DNA from: Rosenbergiella epipactidis
GTDB lineage: Bacteria > Pseudomonadota > Gammaproteobacteria > Enterobacterales > Enterobacteriaceae
Assembly: GCF_018494055.1 (NCBI RefSeq)
Contig: NZ_JABBFQ010000002.1
Location: forward strand, 1 to 64,000
Direction of reading: 5' to 3'
Length of the DNA: 64,000 bases
Numbering within the stretch: the stretch's first letter is position 1; the number at the start of each line of letters is the position of its first letter. The notes under the pieces were generated by a model. The model was not told where the DNA came from, did no database searches, and worked only from the letters and a program-made list of their open reading frames with translations. A program made the position numbers and the translations under genes. Shown in pieces: positions 50,673-60,265 of the stretch.

Positions 50673-51572
50673 ATGACGCACTCTACACCTATCATTGGAC
50701 GCTTTGCGCCCTCCCCTTCAGGTGACCTCCACTTTGGTTCGTTAATGGCCGCGCTAGGCAGCTATCTGGATGCCAAATCGCAAAACGGCCTGTGGCGCGT
50801 TCGCATCGAAGATATCGATCCTCCCAGAGAGATTGCGGGAGCCTCCCAACGTATTCTTCAACAACTCGAACACTATGGGTTAACCTGGGATGGTCCGGTC
50901 ATTTGGCAGTCACAGCATCATGCCCGTTATCGAGAAATACTCGACTGGCTGATTACGCATCGACGCAGTTACTTCTGTACCTGTAGCCGTAAAGCGATTC
51001 AGCAATCGGGTGGATACTATCTCGGAACCTGTCGTAATGCCCAGCACAGCGCAGAAGGTGCAGCACTACGCTTGTTCCAACACTCTCCCGTCACCCAGTT
51101 CACTGACTTGTTACGAGGAACCGTCCACTGCCATCCTCAGTTAGCGCAAGAGGATTTTATTATACATCGTCGAGATGGGTTATTTGCCTATAATCTGGCC
51201 GTAACGGTGGATGATCATGACCAAGGCATTACACAAGTGGTACGGGGAGCGGACTTGATTGAGCCCACGGTGCGGCAAATTACGTTATTTCAGCAACTAG
51301 GATGGGATGCCCCCGATTACCTGCACCTGCCGCTCGCATTGAATCCGGAAGGAAGTAAGCTTTCAAAACAAAATCATGCCCCCCCGCTTCCACAGGAAGC
51401 GCCACAGCGAATACTGATATTGGCCTTGGCAGCGCTAGGACAAGAGGTCGACGATGCGTGGCAAGATTTCAGCGTTGAGCAACTCATTGAGCAGGCAACA
51501 CAACGGTGGCAGAGAGCAAAAATCCCAATTAATAGCACTTTCATTACTACAGATGTGTTATCAACATTCTAA
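50673..51572 (+). CDS. gluQ: Glutamyl-Q tRNA(Asp) synthetase
   Basis: Attaches glutamate to queuosine 34 of tRNA-Asp; a GluRS paralogue lacking the anticodon-binding domain. The 299-residue protein has the HIGH-like motif ([10 protein letters not shown], about residues 14-23), the zinc ligands in FCTCS and GTC with Tyr (YYLGTC), and KMSKS-like KLSKQNH near residue 230. It is downstream of dksA, as in E. coli. Confidence 0.95.
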   Translation: MTHSTPIIGRFAPSPSGDLHFGSLMAALGSYLDAKSQNGLWRVRIEDIDPPREIAGASQRILQQLEHYGLTWDGPVIWQSQHHARYREILDWLITHRRSYFCTCSRKAIQQSGGYYLGTCRNAQHSAEGAALRLFQHSPVTQFTDLLRGTVHCHPQLAQEDFIIHRRDGLFAYNLAVTVDDHDQGITQVVRGADLIEPTVRQITLFQQLGWDAPDYLHLPLALNPEGSKLSKQNHAPPLPQEAPQRILILALAALGQEVDDAWQDFSVEQLIEQATQRWQRAKIPINSTFITTDVLSTF

Positions 51573-51611
51573 AATGATTCACAACAGGCTATGATGAGCC
51601 TCTCATTTTAG
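51569..51611 (+). terminator. Two-tier hairpin between gluQ and pcnB
   Basis: An outer stem CTAAAATGA (51569-51577) with TCATTTTAG (51603-51611) encloses an inner stem AGGCT/AGCCT (51586-51590, 51597-51601). It overlaps the gluQ stop codon. It could act as terminator or attenuator before pcnB, 34 bp downstream. Confidence 0.5.
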
Positions 51612-51644
51612 AACCGTATCTACTTTTTATTGTTGAGGTGTACT

Positions 51645-53057
51645 ATTTTTACCCGAGTCGCTAATTTTTGCCGAAAAATCCTTACGCGTGACGAGGAGAG
51701 TACCTCTGCAGAAAACGTCCCACCGCCGATAACGATCATTCCACGCGATCAACACACTATCTCTCGCCGAGATATTAGTGATAATGCCTTGAAGGTACTG
51801 CATCGTCTTAATAAGTCTGGCTTTGAGGCCTACTTGGTCGGTGGAGGGGTTCGTGACCTTCTTCTGGGTAAAAAACCTAAAGATTTTGATATTACGACCA
51901 ACGCCACCCCAGAGCAGATGCGTAAATTATTCCGTAACTGCCGATTAGTTGGCCGACGTTTTCGCTTGGCACATGTTATGTTTGGCCCGGAAGTGATTGA
52001 GGTTGCCACCTTTCGCGGTCATCATGAACAAGAAGAAAGCGTTGATCGCAACACGTCGCAACAAGGCCAAAACGGCATGCTGTTGCGCGACAATATTTTC
52101 GGCAGTATCGAAGACGATGCTCAACGCCGTGATTTAACCATTAACAGTCTCTATTACAGCGCTGCAGACTTCACCGTACGCGATTATGTTAACGGATTAA
52201 GCGACCTAGAGCAGGGAATTATTCGCCTCATTGGCCACCCTGAAACCCGTTATCGTGAAGACCCGGTACGGATGCTACGAGTGATCCGCTTTAGTGCGAA
52301 ACTCGGGATGACTATCGCTCCTGAGACCGCAGCGCCTATTAGCGAACTCGCCGGGCTGTTAAAGAATATTCCACCTGCGCGTCTCTTCGAAGAAACATTG
52401 AAGTTGCTGCAATCTGGTTACGGTGAGCAGACCTACCCATTATTGCGTGAATACCATCTTTTTGAGTCGCTCTTCCCGTTAGTCCATCAGTACTTTACTG
52501 AGGGGGGGGACAGCCCAATGGAGCGCATCCTAGTACAGGTGCTTAAAAATACCGATAACCGTATCCAAAATGATAGACGCGTCAACCCTGCGTTTCTGTT
52601 TGCGGTAATGTACTGGTATCCACTGCAAGAAAAAGCGCAGCAAATTGCTCAAGAGAGTGGCCTGCCTTTCTTTGAGGCCTTCTCGTTGGCGATGAACGAT
52701 ACGTTAGATGAAGCCTGCCGAGCGATAGCGATACCTAAACGTTTCACCACCATGATCCGTGATATCTGGACGCTGCAACTGCGGATCTCTCGCCGTCACG
52801 GTAAACGCGCTTGGAAATTGATGGAACACCCTAAATTCCGTGCAGCCTATGACCTATTGGTTCTGCGTGCGGCAGTGGAATCCTCCGCAGAGCTTCAACG
52901 GTTGAGCGAATGGTGGACCGAGTTCCAGACTAAGAATGCGAACGACCAAGCCGCGATGTTACAAGATTTAGGCAGCGATCCAGCCCAGCGACGCCGCTAC
53001 AATAGACCGCGTAAGCGTGCGCCGAAAGGCAATACCTCGCGTCGAAACGAGAGCTAA
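51645..53057 (+). CDS. pcnB: Poly(A) polymerase I
   Basis: Adds 3' poly(A) tails that promote RNA decay. The 470-residue protein has the nucleotidyltransferase motif [23 protein letters not shown] (about 55-77, given in full in two pieces) with catalytic Asp pair. The DLTINSLYY segment, RNA-binding helices and a basic C-terminus ([15 protein letters not shown]) follow. No ATG, GTG or TTG fits; the start is taken as ATT at 51645 with GAGGTG four bases upstream. This yields (M)[10 protein letters not shown], matching E. coli PcnB, which is known to use AUU. Confidence 0.93.
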   Translation: MFTRVANFCRKILTRDEESTSAENVPPPITIIPRDQHTISRRDISDNALKVLHRLNKSGFEAYLVGGGVRDLLLGKKPKDFDITTNATPEQMRKLFRNCRLVGRRFRLAHVMFGPEVIEVATFRGHHEQEESVDRNTSQQGQNGMLLRDNIFGSIEDDAQRRDLTINSLYYSAADFTVRDYVNGLSDLEQGIIRLIGHPETRYREDPVRMLRVIRFSAKLGMTIAPETAAPISELAGLLKNIPPARLFEETLKLLQSGYGEQTYPLLREYHLFESLFPLVHQYFTEGGDSPMERILVQVLKNTDNRIQNDRRVNPAFLFAVMYWYPLQEKAQQIAQESGLPFFEAFSLAMNDTLDEACRAIAIPKRFTTMIRDIWTLQLRISRRHGKRAWKLMEHPKFRAAYDLLVLRAAVESSAELQRLSEWWTEFQTKNANDQAAMLQDLGSDPAQRRRYNRPRKRAPKGNTSRRNES

Positions 53058-53058
53058 T

Positions 53059-53538
53059 ATGACGCGTGTCTATATTGCTCTCGGTAGCAATTTACGGGAC
53101 CCACTCGATCAGTGCCAGAGGGCGATTGCCGCCCTCTCGGCCCTGCCTGAGACAACGCTTATCAATACCTCCTCTCTCTATCGGACGCCACCTTACGGCC
53201 CACAAGATCAGCCTGACTTTTTGAATGCCGTGGTGGTATTAGAGACGGAGTTATCACCCTTAGCGCTGCTAGACCATACCCAACGAATCGAATTGGAACA
53301 AGGACGGGAACGCAAAGATGAACGTTGGGGGCCACGTACGCTCGACCTTGATTTGCTGCTATTCGGCGAACAGTTCATGACGAGCGAGCGATTGATACTG
53401 CCTCACTACGACATGCATAATCGTGCCTTTATGCTCGTCCCGTTAGCCGAAGTGGCGGGCGACCTTCCCCTCGGTGACAAGGGCAGCGTAGCAAGCTGCT
53501 TGGCTTCGTTAGACACCTCAACCATCACTCTGTGGTAA
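53059..53538 (+). CDS. folK: 6-hydroxymethyl-7,8-dihydropterin pyrophosphokinase
   Basis: Transfers pyrophosphate from ATP to hydroxymethyl-dihydropterin in folate synthesis. The 159 residues equal the E. coli length. Motifs: YIALGSNLRDP, the substrate loop SSLYRTPPYGPQDQPDFLNAV, and the PPPK signature RWGPRTLDLDLLLF with its metal-binding Asp pair. ATG 53059 is one base after the pcnB stop, so the genes are coupled. Confidence 0.97.
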   Translation: MTRVYIALGSNLRDPLDQCQRAIAALSALPETTLINTSSLYRTPPYGPQDQPDFLNAVVVLETELSPLALLDHTQRIELEQGRERKDERWGPRTLDLDLLLFGEQFMTSERLILPHYDMHNRAFMLVPLAEVAGDLPLGDKGSVASCLASLDTSTITLW

Positions 53539-53620
53539 CGCCTAAAATCGGATAGGGATTCCCGTCTAGTGGGAGTTACTGTAAACTCCGCGTCATGTTT
53601 ATCCTTGACAAGAGTTTATA

Positions 53621-54418
53621 ATGACACCTATCACCCTGAAAAATTTACGTCAGTGGAAACTTGAAGGTAAAAAATTCGCCTCGCTCACGGCGTACGATTA
53701 TAGCTTCGCGCGGCTGTTTGCTGAGCAAGATATCCCGGTATTACTGGTCGGCGACTCCTTAGGGATGACGATGCAAGGCCATGACTCGACGGTTCCGGTG
53801 ACTGTCGATGATATGGTTTACCACACGCGCCATGTGCGTCAAGGTGCACCAAACGTCTTACTGCTTACTGACCTACCTTTCATGAGCTACCCGACGCTTG
53901 AACAAGCGGGCCACAATGCCGCACGCGTAATGCAGGCCGGTGCGAATATGGTCAAGATCGAAGGCGGTGCGTGGTTGGCGGATACCATTCGTTATCTCAC
54001 TGAGCGCGCAGTCCCCGTCTGCGGTCATCTTGGATTAACCCCGCAATCGGTCAATATCTTCGGTGGCTATCAGGTTCAAGGTAAAACCGAAGCGCAAGCG
54101 GAACAGCTACTTAATGATGCGCTCACCCTCGAAGCCGCCGGAATGCAACTGCTGGTGCTAGAGTGCGTGCCTATTTCTCTGGCAAAGCGTATTACCGAGG
54201 CGCTATCAATTCCGGTCATCGGCATTGGTGCAGGGGCGCATACCGATGGTCAAATTCTTGTCATGCAGGATGTTATCGGTATTACTTCAGGCTATGTGCC
54301 TAAATTTGCGAAAAACTTCTTAGCGGATACCGGCTCGATCGCGCTTGCCGTTGCACAGTATCAACGCCATGTGCAAGACGGTACTTTCCCTGAGTTAGCC
54401 CACAGTTTTAAAGGATAG
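53621..54418 (+). CDS. panB: 3-methyl-2-oxobutanoate hydroxymethyltransferase
   Basis: First committed step of pantothenate synthesis (ketopantoate formation). The 265-residue TIM-barrel protein shows [37 protein letters not shown], the metal-binding region VKIEGG and [18 protein letters not shown]. coli PanB has 264 residues. panC follows 10 bp later. Confidence 0.97.
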   Translation: MTPITLKNLRQWKLEGKKFASLTAYDYSFARLFAEQDIPVLLVGDSLGMTMQGHDSTVPVTVDDMVYHTRHVRQGAPNVLLLTDLPFMSYPTLEQAGHNAARVMQAGANMVKIEGGAWLADTIRYLTERAVPVCGHLGLTPQSVNIFGGYQVQGKTEAQAEQLLNDALTLEAAGMQLLVLECVPISLAKRITEALSIPVIGIGAGAHTDGQILVMQDVIGITSGYVPKFAKNFLADTGSIALAVAQYQRHVQDGTFPELAHSFKG

Positions 54419-54428
54419 AACGCTTTCC

Positions 54429-55277
54429 ATGCAGACATTTCATGAAATCCCTGCTTTACAACAGCAATTGCGCGATTTACGCCGCCAAGGTAAAACCATT
54501 GCATTTGTCCCGACCATGGGAAATCTCCATCAGGGACATATTACGCTGGTAGAACGAGCGAAGCAGTTAGCTGATTATGTTGTGGTCTCGATTTTTGTTA
54601 ACCCGATGCAGTTTGATCGACCTGATGATTTAGCGCGCTATCCGCGCACCCTCGAACAGGATCAGCAATTACTCTCGGATACGGCGGATCTGTTATTTGC
54701 CCCTGCGGCCAATACGCTCTACCCGACAGGGCTCACTGAGCAATCCTTCGTTCATGTACCTGGACTTTCTGAGCTGCTTGAGGGGGATAGCCGTCCCGGT
54801 CATTTTCGCGGTGTCAGTACGGTGGTCAGTAAATTATTTAATATCGTCCAGCCGGATGTGGCGTGTTTTGGCGAGAAAGATTTTCAACAATTAGCCATTA
54901 TTCGCAAAATGGTGCTCGACCTGAATTACCCCATCACTATTGTTGGCGTACCGACCGTTCGAGCTGAAGATGGCCTTGCCCTCAGTTCACGTAATGGCTA
55001 CCTCACCGCCGCTGAGCGTTTGCAAGCGGTTGAGTTGAGTCAAACGATGAAGTCGATGGCCGAGCGTTTACAACAAGGGGAGCAAGCGTATACCGCTATC
55101 GTCGATAATGCTGTCGAGAGCCTGACGAAAATGGGCTGGCAGCCGGATGGTATTGCTATCTGTGATGCGCAGACCCTGATGCCACTGACCGCACACAGCC
55201 GTAAAGCCGTTATTCTTATGGCAGCATGGTTGGGGAAAGCCCGACTGATCGATAATCAGCAGGTCATTCTCCCATAG
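54429..55277 (+). CDS. panC: Pantothenate synthetase
   Basis: Joins pantoate and beta-alanine using ATP. The 282-residue class I synthetase-like protein has [17 protein letters not shown] (HxGH motif, about residues 28-44), [39 protein letters not shown] and SSRNGYL. E. coli PanC has 283 residues. The next pathway gene of E. coli, panD (beta-alanine supply), is not in the window. Confidence 0.97.
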   Translation: MQTFHEIPALQQQLRDLRRQGKTIAFVPTMGNLHQGHITLVERAKQLADYVVVSIFVNPMQFDRPDDLARYPRTLEQDQQLLSDTADLLFAPAANTLYPTGLTEQSFVHVPGLSELLEGDSRPGHFRGVSTVVSKLFNIVQPDVACFGEKDFQQLAIIRKMVLDLNYPITIVGVPTVRAEDGLALSSRNGYLTAAERLQAVELSQTMKSMAERLQQGEQAYTAIVDNAVESLTKMGWQPDGIAICDAQTLMPLTAHSRKAVILMAAWLGKARLIDNQQVILP

Positions 55278-55306
55278 TGTGAAGCGTTTCCCCCTCACAC
55301 TATGGG
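55271..55306. terminator. Hairpin between panC and yadH
   Basis: CCCATAGTGTGA (55271-55282) pairs with TCACACTATGGG (55295-55306), a 12-bp perfect stem. It starts within the last panC codons and lies between convergent genes. No T run follows on either strand. Confidence 0.6.
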
Positions 55307-55323
55307 TATCGGGTGGGAGGGGG

Positions 55324-56094
55324 TTAGCTGCGTAACCCTTTACCCCGCTCGATTAACGCCCAGACAATCGCATAAAACACCGCTACAAATACCACAAGTA
55401 TTGCTAACGTCAAAGGCACCGGTACATCTTGGATCCCCAGAAAACCATAGCGAAAACCACTAATCATATAAACGATAGGGTTTAACTTGGAGACCGCTTG
55501 CCAAAAAGGTGGCAGCAGCGAGAGAGAATAAAAGACGCCGCCCAAATAGGTGAGAGGTGTCAAGACAAAGGTCGGGATCAGACTAATATCGTCAAAGCTA
55601 CGGGCAAAGACAGCATTCAATAGTCCAGCCAAAGAGAAGACGATAGCGGTCAGTAAAATGGTTAATGCCACCATTGGCCAATAGAAGACATGGAAAGGCA
55701 CAAAGAGTAGCGAAATAGCCGTCACCAGCGCGCCGACACAAATCCCCCGCGCAACACCCCCGCCGACATAGCCAGCAATGATCACGTGAGTGGGAACCGG
55801 TGCAACCAATAACTCCTCGATGTTGTGTTGGAACTTGGCACTAAAGAATGAGGATGCCACATTGGCGTAGGAGTTAGTGATTACCGACATCATAATCAGT
55901 CCGGGGACGATAAATTGCATGTAGGTAAAGCCATGCATATCACCAATTCGCGAGCCAATTAAATTACCGAAAATAATAAAATAAAGCGTCATGGTAATAA
56001 CAGGAGGGACTAAGGTCTGGATCCAAATCCGTCCGAAACGATGGATTTCCTTCGCCCATAGCCGCTTAAGTGCTACCCAATATAAGTGTGCCAT
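55324..56094 (-). CDS. yadH: ABC-2 type transporter permease YadH
   Basis: A 256-residue inner-membrane permease with six hydrophobic segments and the ABC-2 family signature region (LTPLTYLGGVFYSLSLLPPFWQ, in two pieces). It pairs with YadG; the start codon shares one base with the yadG stop (TAATG). Its substrate is unknown, although related exporters move drugs or polysaccharides. E. coli YadH is the same length. Confidence 0.94.
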   Translation of the reverse strand: MAHLYWVALKRLWAKEIHRFGRIWIQTLVPPVITMTLYFIIFGNLIGSRIGDMHGFTYMQFIVPGLIMMSVITNSYANVASSFFSAKFQHNIEELLVAPVPTHVIIAGYVGGGVARGICVGALVTAISLLFVPFHVFYWPMVALTILLTAIVFSLAGLLNAVFARSFDDISLIPTFVLTPLTYLGGVFYSLSLLPPFWQAVSKLNPIVYMISGFRYGFLGIQDVPVPLTLAILVVFVAVFYAIVWALIERGKGLRS

Positions 56095-57017
56095 TAATTC
56101 TCTTTCCCCGTATTACTGACTAAATCGACAAATAGCTCTTCTAAGCGGTTTGCCTTATTTCGCATACTCAATACTTGAATATTTTGCGCAGAGAGTTGGC
56201 TAAAGACTTGGTTAATCCCCTGCTCTCGCAGCACTTCAACCTCTAAGGTTGTGCCATCAATCACCTCATACTGAAAGCCTTCTAATACGGCAGGGGCCGA
56301 GTGAGGGGCGAGATCGAGGATAAAGGTTTCGGAAACCACTTTAGCGAGCAATGCCTTCATACTGGTATTTTCAACCAATTCACCACGTTGAATGATACCG
56401 ATATTTCGACATAGCATCTCTGCTTCTTCCAGATAGTGCGTGGTCAGAATGATGGTGGTACCGGCCTCATTAAGCTGCTTAAGGAATCCCCACATTGAAC
56501 GGCGTAATTCAATATCTACTCCGGCGGTCGGTTCATCAAGAATCAGTAGCTTAGGTTCGTGCATTAAGGCACGCGCAATCATTAAGCGGCGCTTCATGCC
56601 ACCGGATAGCATCCGTGATTTTTGATGACGCTTTTCCCATAAATCGAGTTGCCGCAGGTATTTCTCGGCTCTCACCAAGGCCAGTTTTTTCTCTACACCA
56701 TAATATCCTGCTTGGTTGGTCACAACCTGTAAGACGCTTTCGAAAGGGTTAAAATTAAACTCTTGCGGGACCAAGCCAAGCTGGAGTTTCGCTCGTACCT
56801 TATCAGTGTCGAGGTCATGACCAAACACGCGCACGGTTCCTGAGGATTTATTCACTAACGAACTGATAATCCCAATGGTCGTCGACTTTCCTGCCCCATT
56901 TGGGCCGAGTAGTGCGTAGAAATCCCCGGCCTCTACCGTTAAATCGATCCCTTTTAACGCTTGAACTTGGTTACCATAGGTTTTTGTTAGCCCGGAAATT
57001 TCCAGTGCATAATTCAT
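56094..57017 (-). CDS. yadG: ABC transporter ATP-binding protein YadG
   Basis: The 307-residue ATPase of the YadGH exporter. Walker A is GPNGAGKST (about residues 38-46), signature LSGGM(KRR), Walker B LLILDEPTAGVD and His switch LTTHYLEEA. ATG 57017 (MNYALEISGLTKTYG) is the start that aligns with E. coli YadG; an upstream in-frame extension of 17 residues is unconserved. Confidence 0.94.
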   Translation of the reverse strand: MNYALEISGLTKTYGNQVQALKGIDLTVEAGDFYALLGPNGAGKSTTIGIISSLVNKSSGTVRVFGHDLDTDKVRAKLQLGLVPQEFNFNPFESVLQVVTNQAGYYGVEKKLALVRAEKYLRQLDLWEKRHQKSRMLSGGMKRRLMIARALMHEPKLLILDEPTAGVDIELRRSMWGFLKQLNEAGTTIILTTHYLEEAEMLCRNIGIIQRGELVENTSMKALLAKVVSETFILDLAPHSAPAVLEGFQYEVIDGTTLEVEVLREQGINQVFSQLSAQNIQVLSMRNKANRLEELFVDLVSNTGKEN

Positions 57018-57471
57018 ATCAACTCCACGCCTGTTTATGACAGATGAGTATTTAAAAATAGTCCTCATTCGACCTTATGGTGAAGGAAGGGAATGAAGGG
57101 ATCTGAACGACGGCTCTCAAGCAGTCTCCAAGAAAAGTATTGGTCTTTACTACCACAGCCAATACCCGTGCGTCCGCTCTTCGCTGAGACGTAGATCAAC
57201 CTGACCACGACTCGCTATAAACCTATCAATATCCTAATCAGACTTAAGCGTCGATTACCCTCGGTATCAGTGGCAGAGAACGCGAACGGTGCACAGAGAG
57301 GAATATCTTTAGGGATCTCGTGTCATCACAAGATGAAGTGAAAACTGATGTGCCGCCGTCGTCGGGTCAAGCCCCTGACGAACAATGCTTGAACATGCCG
57401 AGGTCATCTCAGCCTCGTCCATTATAGAACAGGCCAGCAAGGCTGGCCTGAAACTTTGTGCTATTTACCCA
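57018..57471. other. 454-bp gene-free region
   Basis: No convincing ORF is present on either strand. E. coli has can (carbonic anhydrase) between yadG and hpt; no Can-like CSDSR or HYGCGG coding was seen, so it has been lost or never inserted. The region holds the hpt hairpin (57430-57450), a second stem at about 57389-57420 (CGAGG/CCTCG arms), and a 7-bp stem at 57138-57166 followed on the minus strand by TTTTCTT. Confidence 0.7.
57430..57450 (-). terminator. Hairpin terminator after hpt
   Basis: CAGGCCAGC (57450-57442 on minus) pairs with GCTGGCCTG (57438-57430) across a three-base loop. TTCTATAATGG follows, with only a short T stretch. It lies 22 bp past the hpt stop. Confidence 0.7.
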
Positions 57472-58002
57472 TTACTCAGGGACAACACGTCCAACGTAAG
57501 GCAGATGACGATAACGTTGAGCATAATCGATTCCGTAACCGACGACGAACTCATCAGGGATTGAGAAACCGACGTATTCCACGGTAACGTCAACTTCACG
57601 ACGCTCGGGTTTATCCAATAAAGTACAGATCGCCACAGAGGCAGGTTCACGCAATTGTAAGATTTCGCGGACTTTGCTTAAGGTATTACCTGAATCGATA
57701 ATATCTTCGACGATCAAGACATCTTTTCCGCGGATATCTTCATCTAAATCTTTCAGTATTTTCACATCTCGCGTTGAAGACATGCCATTTCCGTAACTTG
57801 AGGCAGTGATAAAATCAACTTCGTGAGAAACGTCAATCGCTCGACAAAGGTCCGCCATAAACATAAATGAACCGCGCAGCAAGCCGACTAACACCATCTC
57901 TCTACCACGATCTTGGTAAGCGGTGGTGATCTGTTGCCCTAATTCTGTAACACGGTTCTTTATTTCCTGCTCGGAAATCATCACTTCAACGGTATGTTTC
58001 AT
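57472..58002 (-). CDS. hpt: Hypoxanthine phosphoribosyltransferase
   Basis: Purine salvage enzyme making IMP (and, less well, GMP) from PRPP and the base. The 176-residue type I PRTase has the PRPP motif [14 protein letters not shown] (about residues 94-107), the [10 protein letters not shown] segment and [13 protein letters not shown] at the C-terminus. E. coli Hpt has 178 residues. gcd, between hpt and cueO in E. coli, is absent. Confidence 0.96.
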   Translation of the reverse strand: MKHTVEVMISEQEIKNRVTELGQQITTAYQDRGREMVLVGLLRGSFMFMADLCRAIDVSHEVDFITASSYGNGMSSTRDVKILKDLDEDIRGKDVLIVEDIIDSGNTLSKVREILQLREPASVAICTLLDKPERREVDVTVEYVGFSIPDEFVVGYGIDYAQRYRHLPYVGRVVPE

Positions 58003-58166
58003 AATCTCTATCTCACTGAGAGTACTCAGTTTTCATTGTGCGGCCAAGCGTAAATATCCTGTAGGAATGAGGACATCACCCCAGATATTTACAGCTTAAA
58101 TTCAGGGGGTGCAGTATAACAGGGAATTTAATCGAGATAAAAACCCTGTGTGGGGCTTAATGCAGC

Positions 58167-59765
58167 TTACTTACCGACAGTGAAACTCATCATCATACCG
58201 GTATCTTCGTGTTCTAATAGGTGACAGTGGGCCATGTACGGGGCCTGTTTATCGGCTAGGTGGGGGAATGAGACCAGAACTTGACTCACGCCGCCCTCAA
58301 CACGAACAGTGTCTTTCAAACCTTGGCGATGCGCCGCGACAGGCTGATCATTTTCACTCAGAATCCGGTACTGCGTACCGTGGATATGGAAAGGATGTAA
58401 CATCATGTCACCTTCGCCACTAACTTCCCAAATCTCATGCTGACCCTGAGGGCTTTGCCAAGCAATATCGCCAATTTGGTAAGCCTTACCATTGATCTTA
58501 TTGCCCTGATGGAAATCATAGCCTTTTGCGGTTTTCGACATTCCCGGCCTCGTTGACATCGCGTGGTCATGTTGCTGAGAGGCACTGTGGTTATTATCCG
58601 CCATCGCCATAGAAGAATGCATCGGCATTCCCGCCATGGCTTGATGACCGTAGCGCTTCATCAATTGCTGCATCCCTAGGGTATCCAGCTGTTTATCCAT
58701 CGACAGCCCGATACGACGACGGGTCAGCCCATCGGTACTAGGCAATGAAGGTAACGTGGCGAGATGATCGGGCAATTCTGCCGCACCGCCAATACGTAGA
58801 GGGAGAATTTTTAATAGCGGCAAAGGTTGGTCAAAAGGAGGAAGGGTCATTCCCATTTGCGTGACCGGTAGCGTCACCAGGTCAAACGGCTTGGTGTCGG
58901 TTAACTCTATCATCACCTCAAAACGCTCGCCGGGTAACATCGCGAGTTGCTCAACCTTAACCGGCTCAGCCAATAACCCCCCATCACTGGCAATCACATA
59001 AAAGGGGCGGTTGTGGCTCAGTGCCAAATTCATCGAGCGAGCATTACAGCCATTAAGTAACCGTAAACGCACCCAGCCATTCGGCAACGCAACTTGCGGA
59101 TATTGACTGCCATTAGTCAACATCATGTCGCCAAACCATCCTACCGCAGCATGCATAATATCAAGCTGGTAATCGATATCCGTGCCCGTATCCGTCAATT
59201 TTTTGTCTTGAAATACTAAGGGAATGTCGTCAACGCCCCATTGCGAGGGAATGCGTAATGTTTTGATATGTTCATCTTCTATGACCAACATACCAGCAAG
59301 CCCTTTGGCCACCTGAAAACCCGAGGTCATATGCGGATGAGGGTGGTACCAGCAGGTTGCTGCAGGTTGATCTGGGGTGAAGGTGACCTCTCGCTGTGCT
59401 CCCGCGCGGATCACCTCTTGTGGCCCGCCATCAACCTCACCGCCTACCACAAGTCCATGCCAGTGTACCGTCGTATCAACCGGAAGATGATTATGAACAC
59501 GGAGGGAAACGGGCTGATTGCGTCGCAGTTTAATCGCCGGCCCTAAATAGCTTCCATTGTAACCCCAGGTCGATACCGAATGATTATTCCACGTACTAGT
59601 ACCAGCCATCGCGGTTAAATCGATGCGCTGATGCAAGTCGGCTTCAAGTAACGTCGGGGTGGTAAGAAGTGGTCGCTGTTCTGACAGGGCCTCTCGGCTC
59701 CATGCAGGCAGTGCACCTGCACCAAGCAATAAAGAGCTGAGCTTAATAAAATCTCGACGTTGCAT
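58167..59765 (-). CDS. cueO: Multicopper oxidase CueO
   Basis: Periplasmic cuprous oxidase for copper tolerance. The 532-residue precursor has a Tat signal (RRDFIKLSSLLLGAGALPA). Three cupredoxin domains carry copper ligands (HWHGL, WYHPHPH, HPFHIHG and the C-terminal HCHLLEHED). A Met/His-rich segment (about residues 380-425: HQAMAGMPMHSSMAM, MSTRPGM) matches the regulatory copper-binding region. A CueR-type promoter lies upstream. Confidence 0.96.
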   Translation of the reverse strand: MQRRDFIKLSSLLLGAGALPAWSREALSEQRPLLTTPTLLEADLHQRIDLTAMAGTSTWNNHSVSTWGYNGSYLGPAIKLRRNQPVSLRVHNHLPVDTTVHWHGLVVGGEVDGGPQEVIRAGAQREVTFTPDQPAATCWYHPHPHMTSGFQVAKGLAGMLVIEDEHIKTLRIPSQWGVDDIPLVFQDKKLTDTGTDIDYQLDIMHAAVGWFGDMMLTNGSQYPQVALPNGWVRLRLLNGCNARSMNLALSHNRPFYVIASDGGLLAEPVKVEQLAMLPGERFEVMIELTDTKPFDLVTLPVTQMGMTLPPFDQPLPLLKILPLRIGGAAELPDHLATLPSLPSTDGLTRRRIGLSMDKQLDTLGMQQLMKRYGHQAMAGMPMHSSMAMADNNHSASQQHDHAMSTRPGMSKTAKGYDFHQGNKINGKAYQIGDIAWQSPQGQHEIWEVSGEGDMMLHPFHIHGTQYRILSENDQPVAAHRQGLKDTVRVEGGVSQVLVSFPHLADKQAPYMAHCHLLEHEDTGMMMSFTVGK

Positions 59766-59794
59766 ACGGATCCCCTCTAATGATTTAACCTCTG

Positions 59795-59825
59795 ACGGTA
59801 CGCTATCCCCTTATGGGAAGGTCAA
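59795..59825 (-). promoter_or_regulatory. CueR-type (MerR family) promoter of cueO
   Basis: On the minus strand, TTGACC (59825-59820) and TACCGT (59800-59795) are separated by 19 bp, the over-long spacing used by MerR-family activators. The spacer begins TTCCCATAAGGGGA, very close to the E. coli cueO operator TTCCCGTAAGGGGA. Copper induction through CueR is inferred. Confidence 0.75.
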
Positions 59826-59905
59826 GCGTTCTCTGCGTAAACCTGTCGTCTTTCTTCCCTATTCTGTGCTAACGTTGATTGATACTTGCAGTGATGAGAA
59901 TTTTC

Positions 59906-60265
59906 ATGAAAACCTTAGTCAAAATACTCTTTATTCCACTATTTCTACTGCTATCGAGTAATTGCTATGCCTTAGACGATTCGCAAGCGGACGATATGGC
60001 CGACCTTACCGCCGTCTTTATCTATCTTAAAAACGATTGCGGCTATCAAGACTTACCCGATCCACAAATCCGTAATGCACTCATCTATTTTGCGCGCAAC
60101 AATGGCTGGAATTTGAGTAATTATAATAGCTTCAATATGCAACAGCGTGGTGAAAGTAGCTATGAGGACCTACGCGGTATCCGGGTTGATAGCAAACAAA
60201 AATGCCATCTGTTAGCAGAGAAAACCTTAGGGCTATTAGCTTTTGTGAATAAACAATCTCACTGA
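59906..60265 (+). CDS. yacC: YacC family periplasmic protein
   Basis: A 119-residue secreted protein with a Sec signal peptide (about 1-22, ending CYA before LDDSQ). The conserved core is ADDMADLTAVFIYLKNDCGYQDLP, the hallmark of E. coli YacC. Function is unknown, although the family is related to PulS/OutS pilot proteins. Two Cys (DCGY and KCHLL) could pair. ATG 59906 matches the E. coli start; ATG 59894 is possible. In E. coli speE and speD follow; here yacL is convergent and overlaps by 7 bp. Confidence 0.88.
   Translation: MKTLVKILFIPLFLLLSSNCYALDDSQADDMADLTAVFIYLKNDCGYQDLPDPQIRNALIYFARNNGWNLSNYNSFNMQQRGESSYEDLRGIRVDSKQKCHLLAEKTLGLLAFVNKQSH

Noticed and set aside
57138-57166. tRNA-like stem in the yadG-hpt gap
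   Set aside because: There is a 7-bp stem, but no D, anticodon or T arms and no T-loop consensus; not a tRNA.
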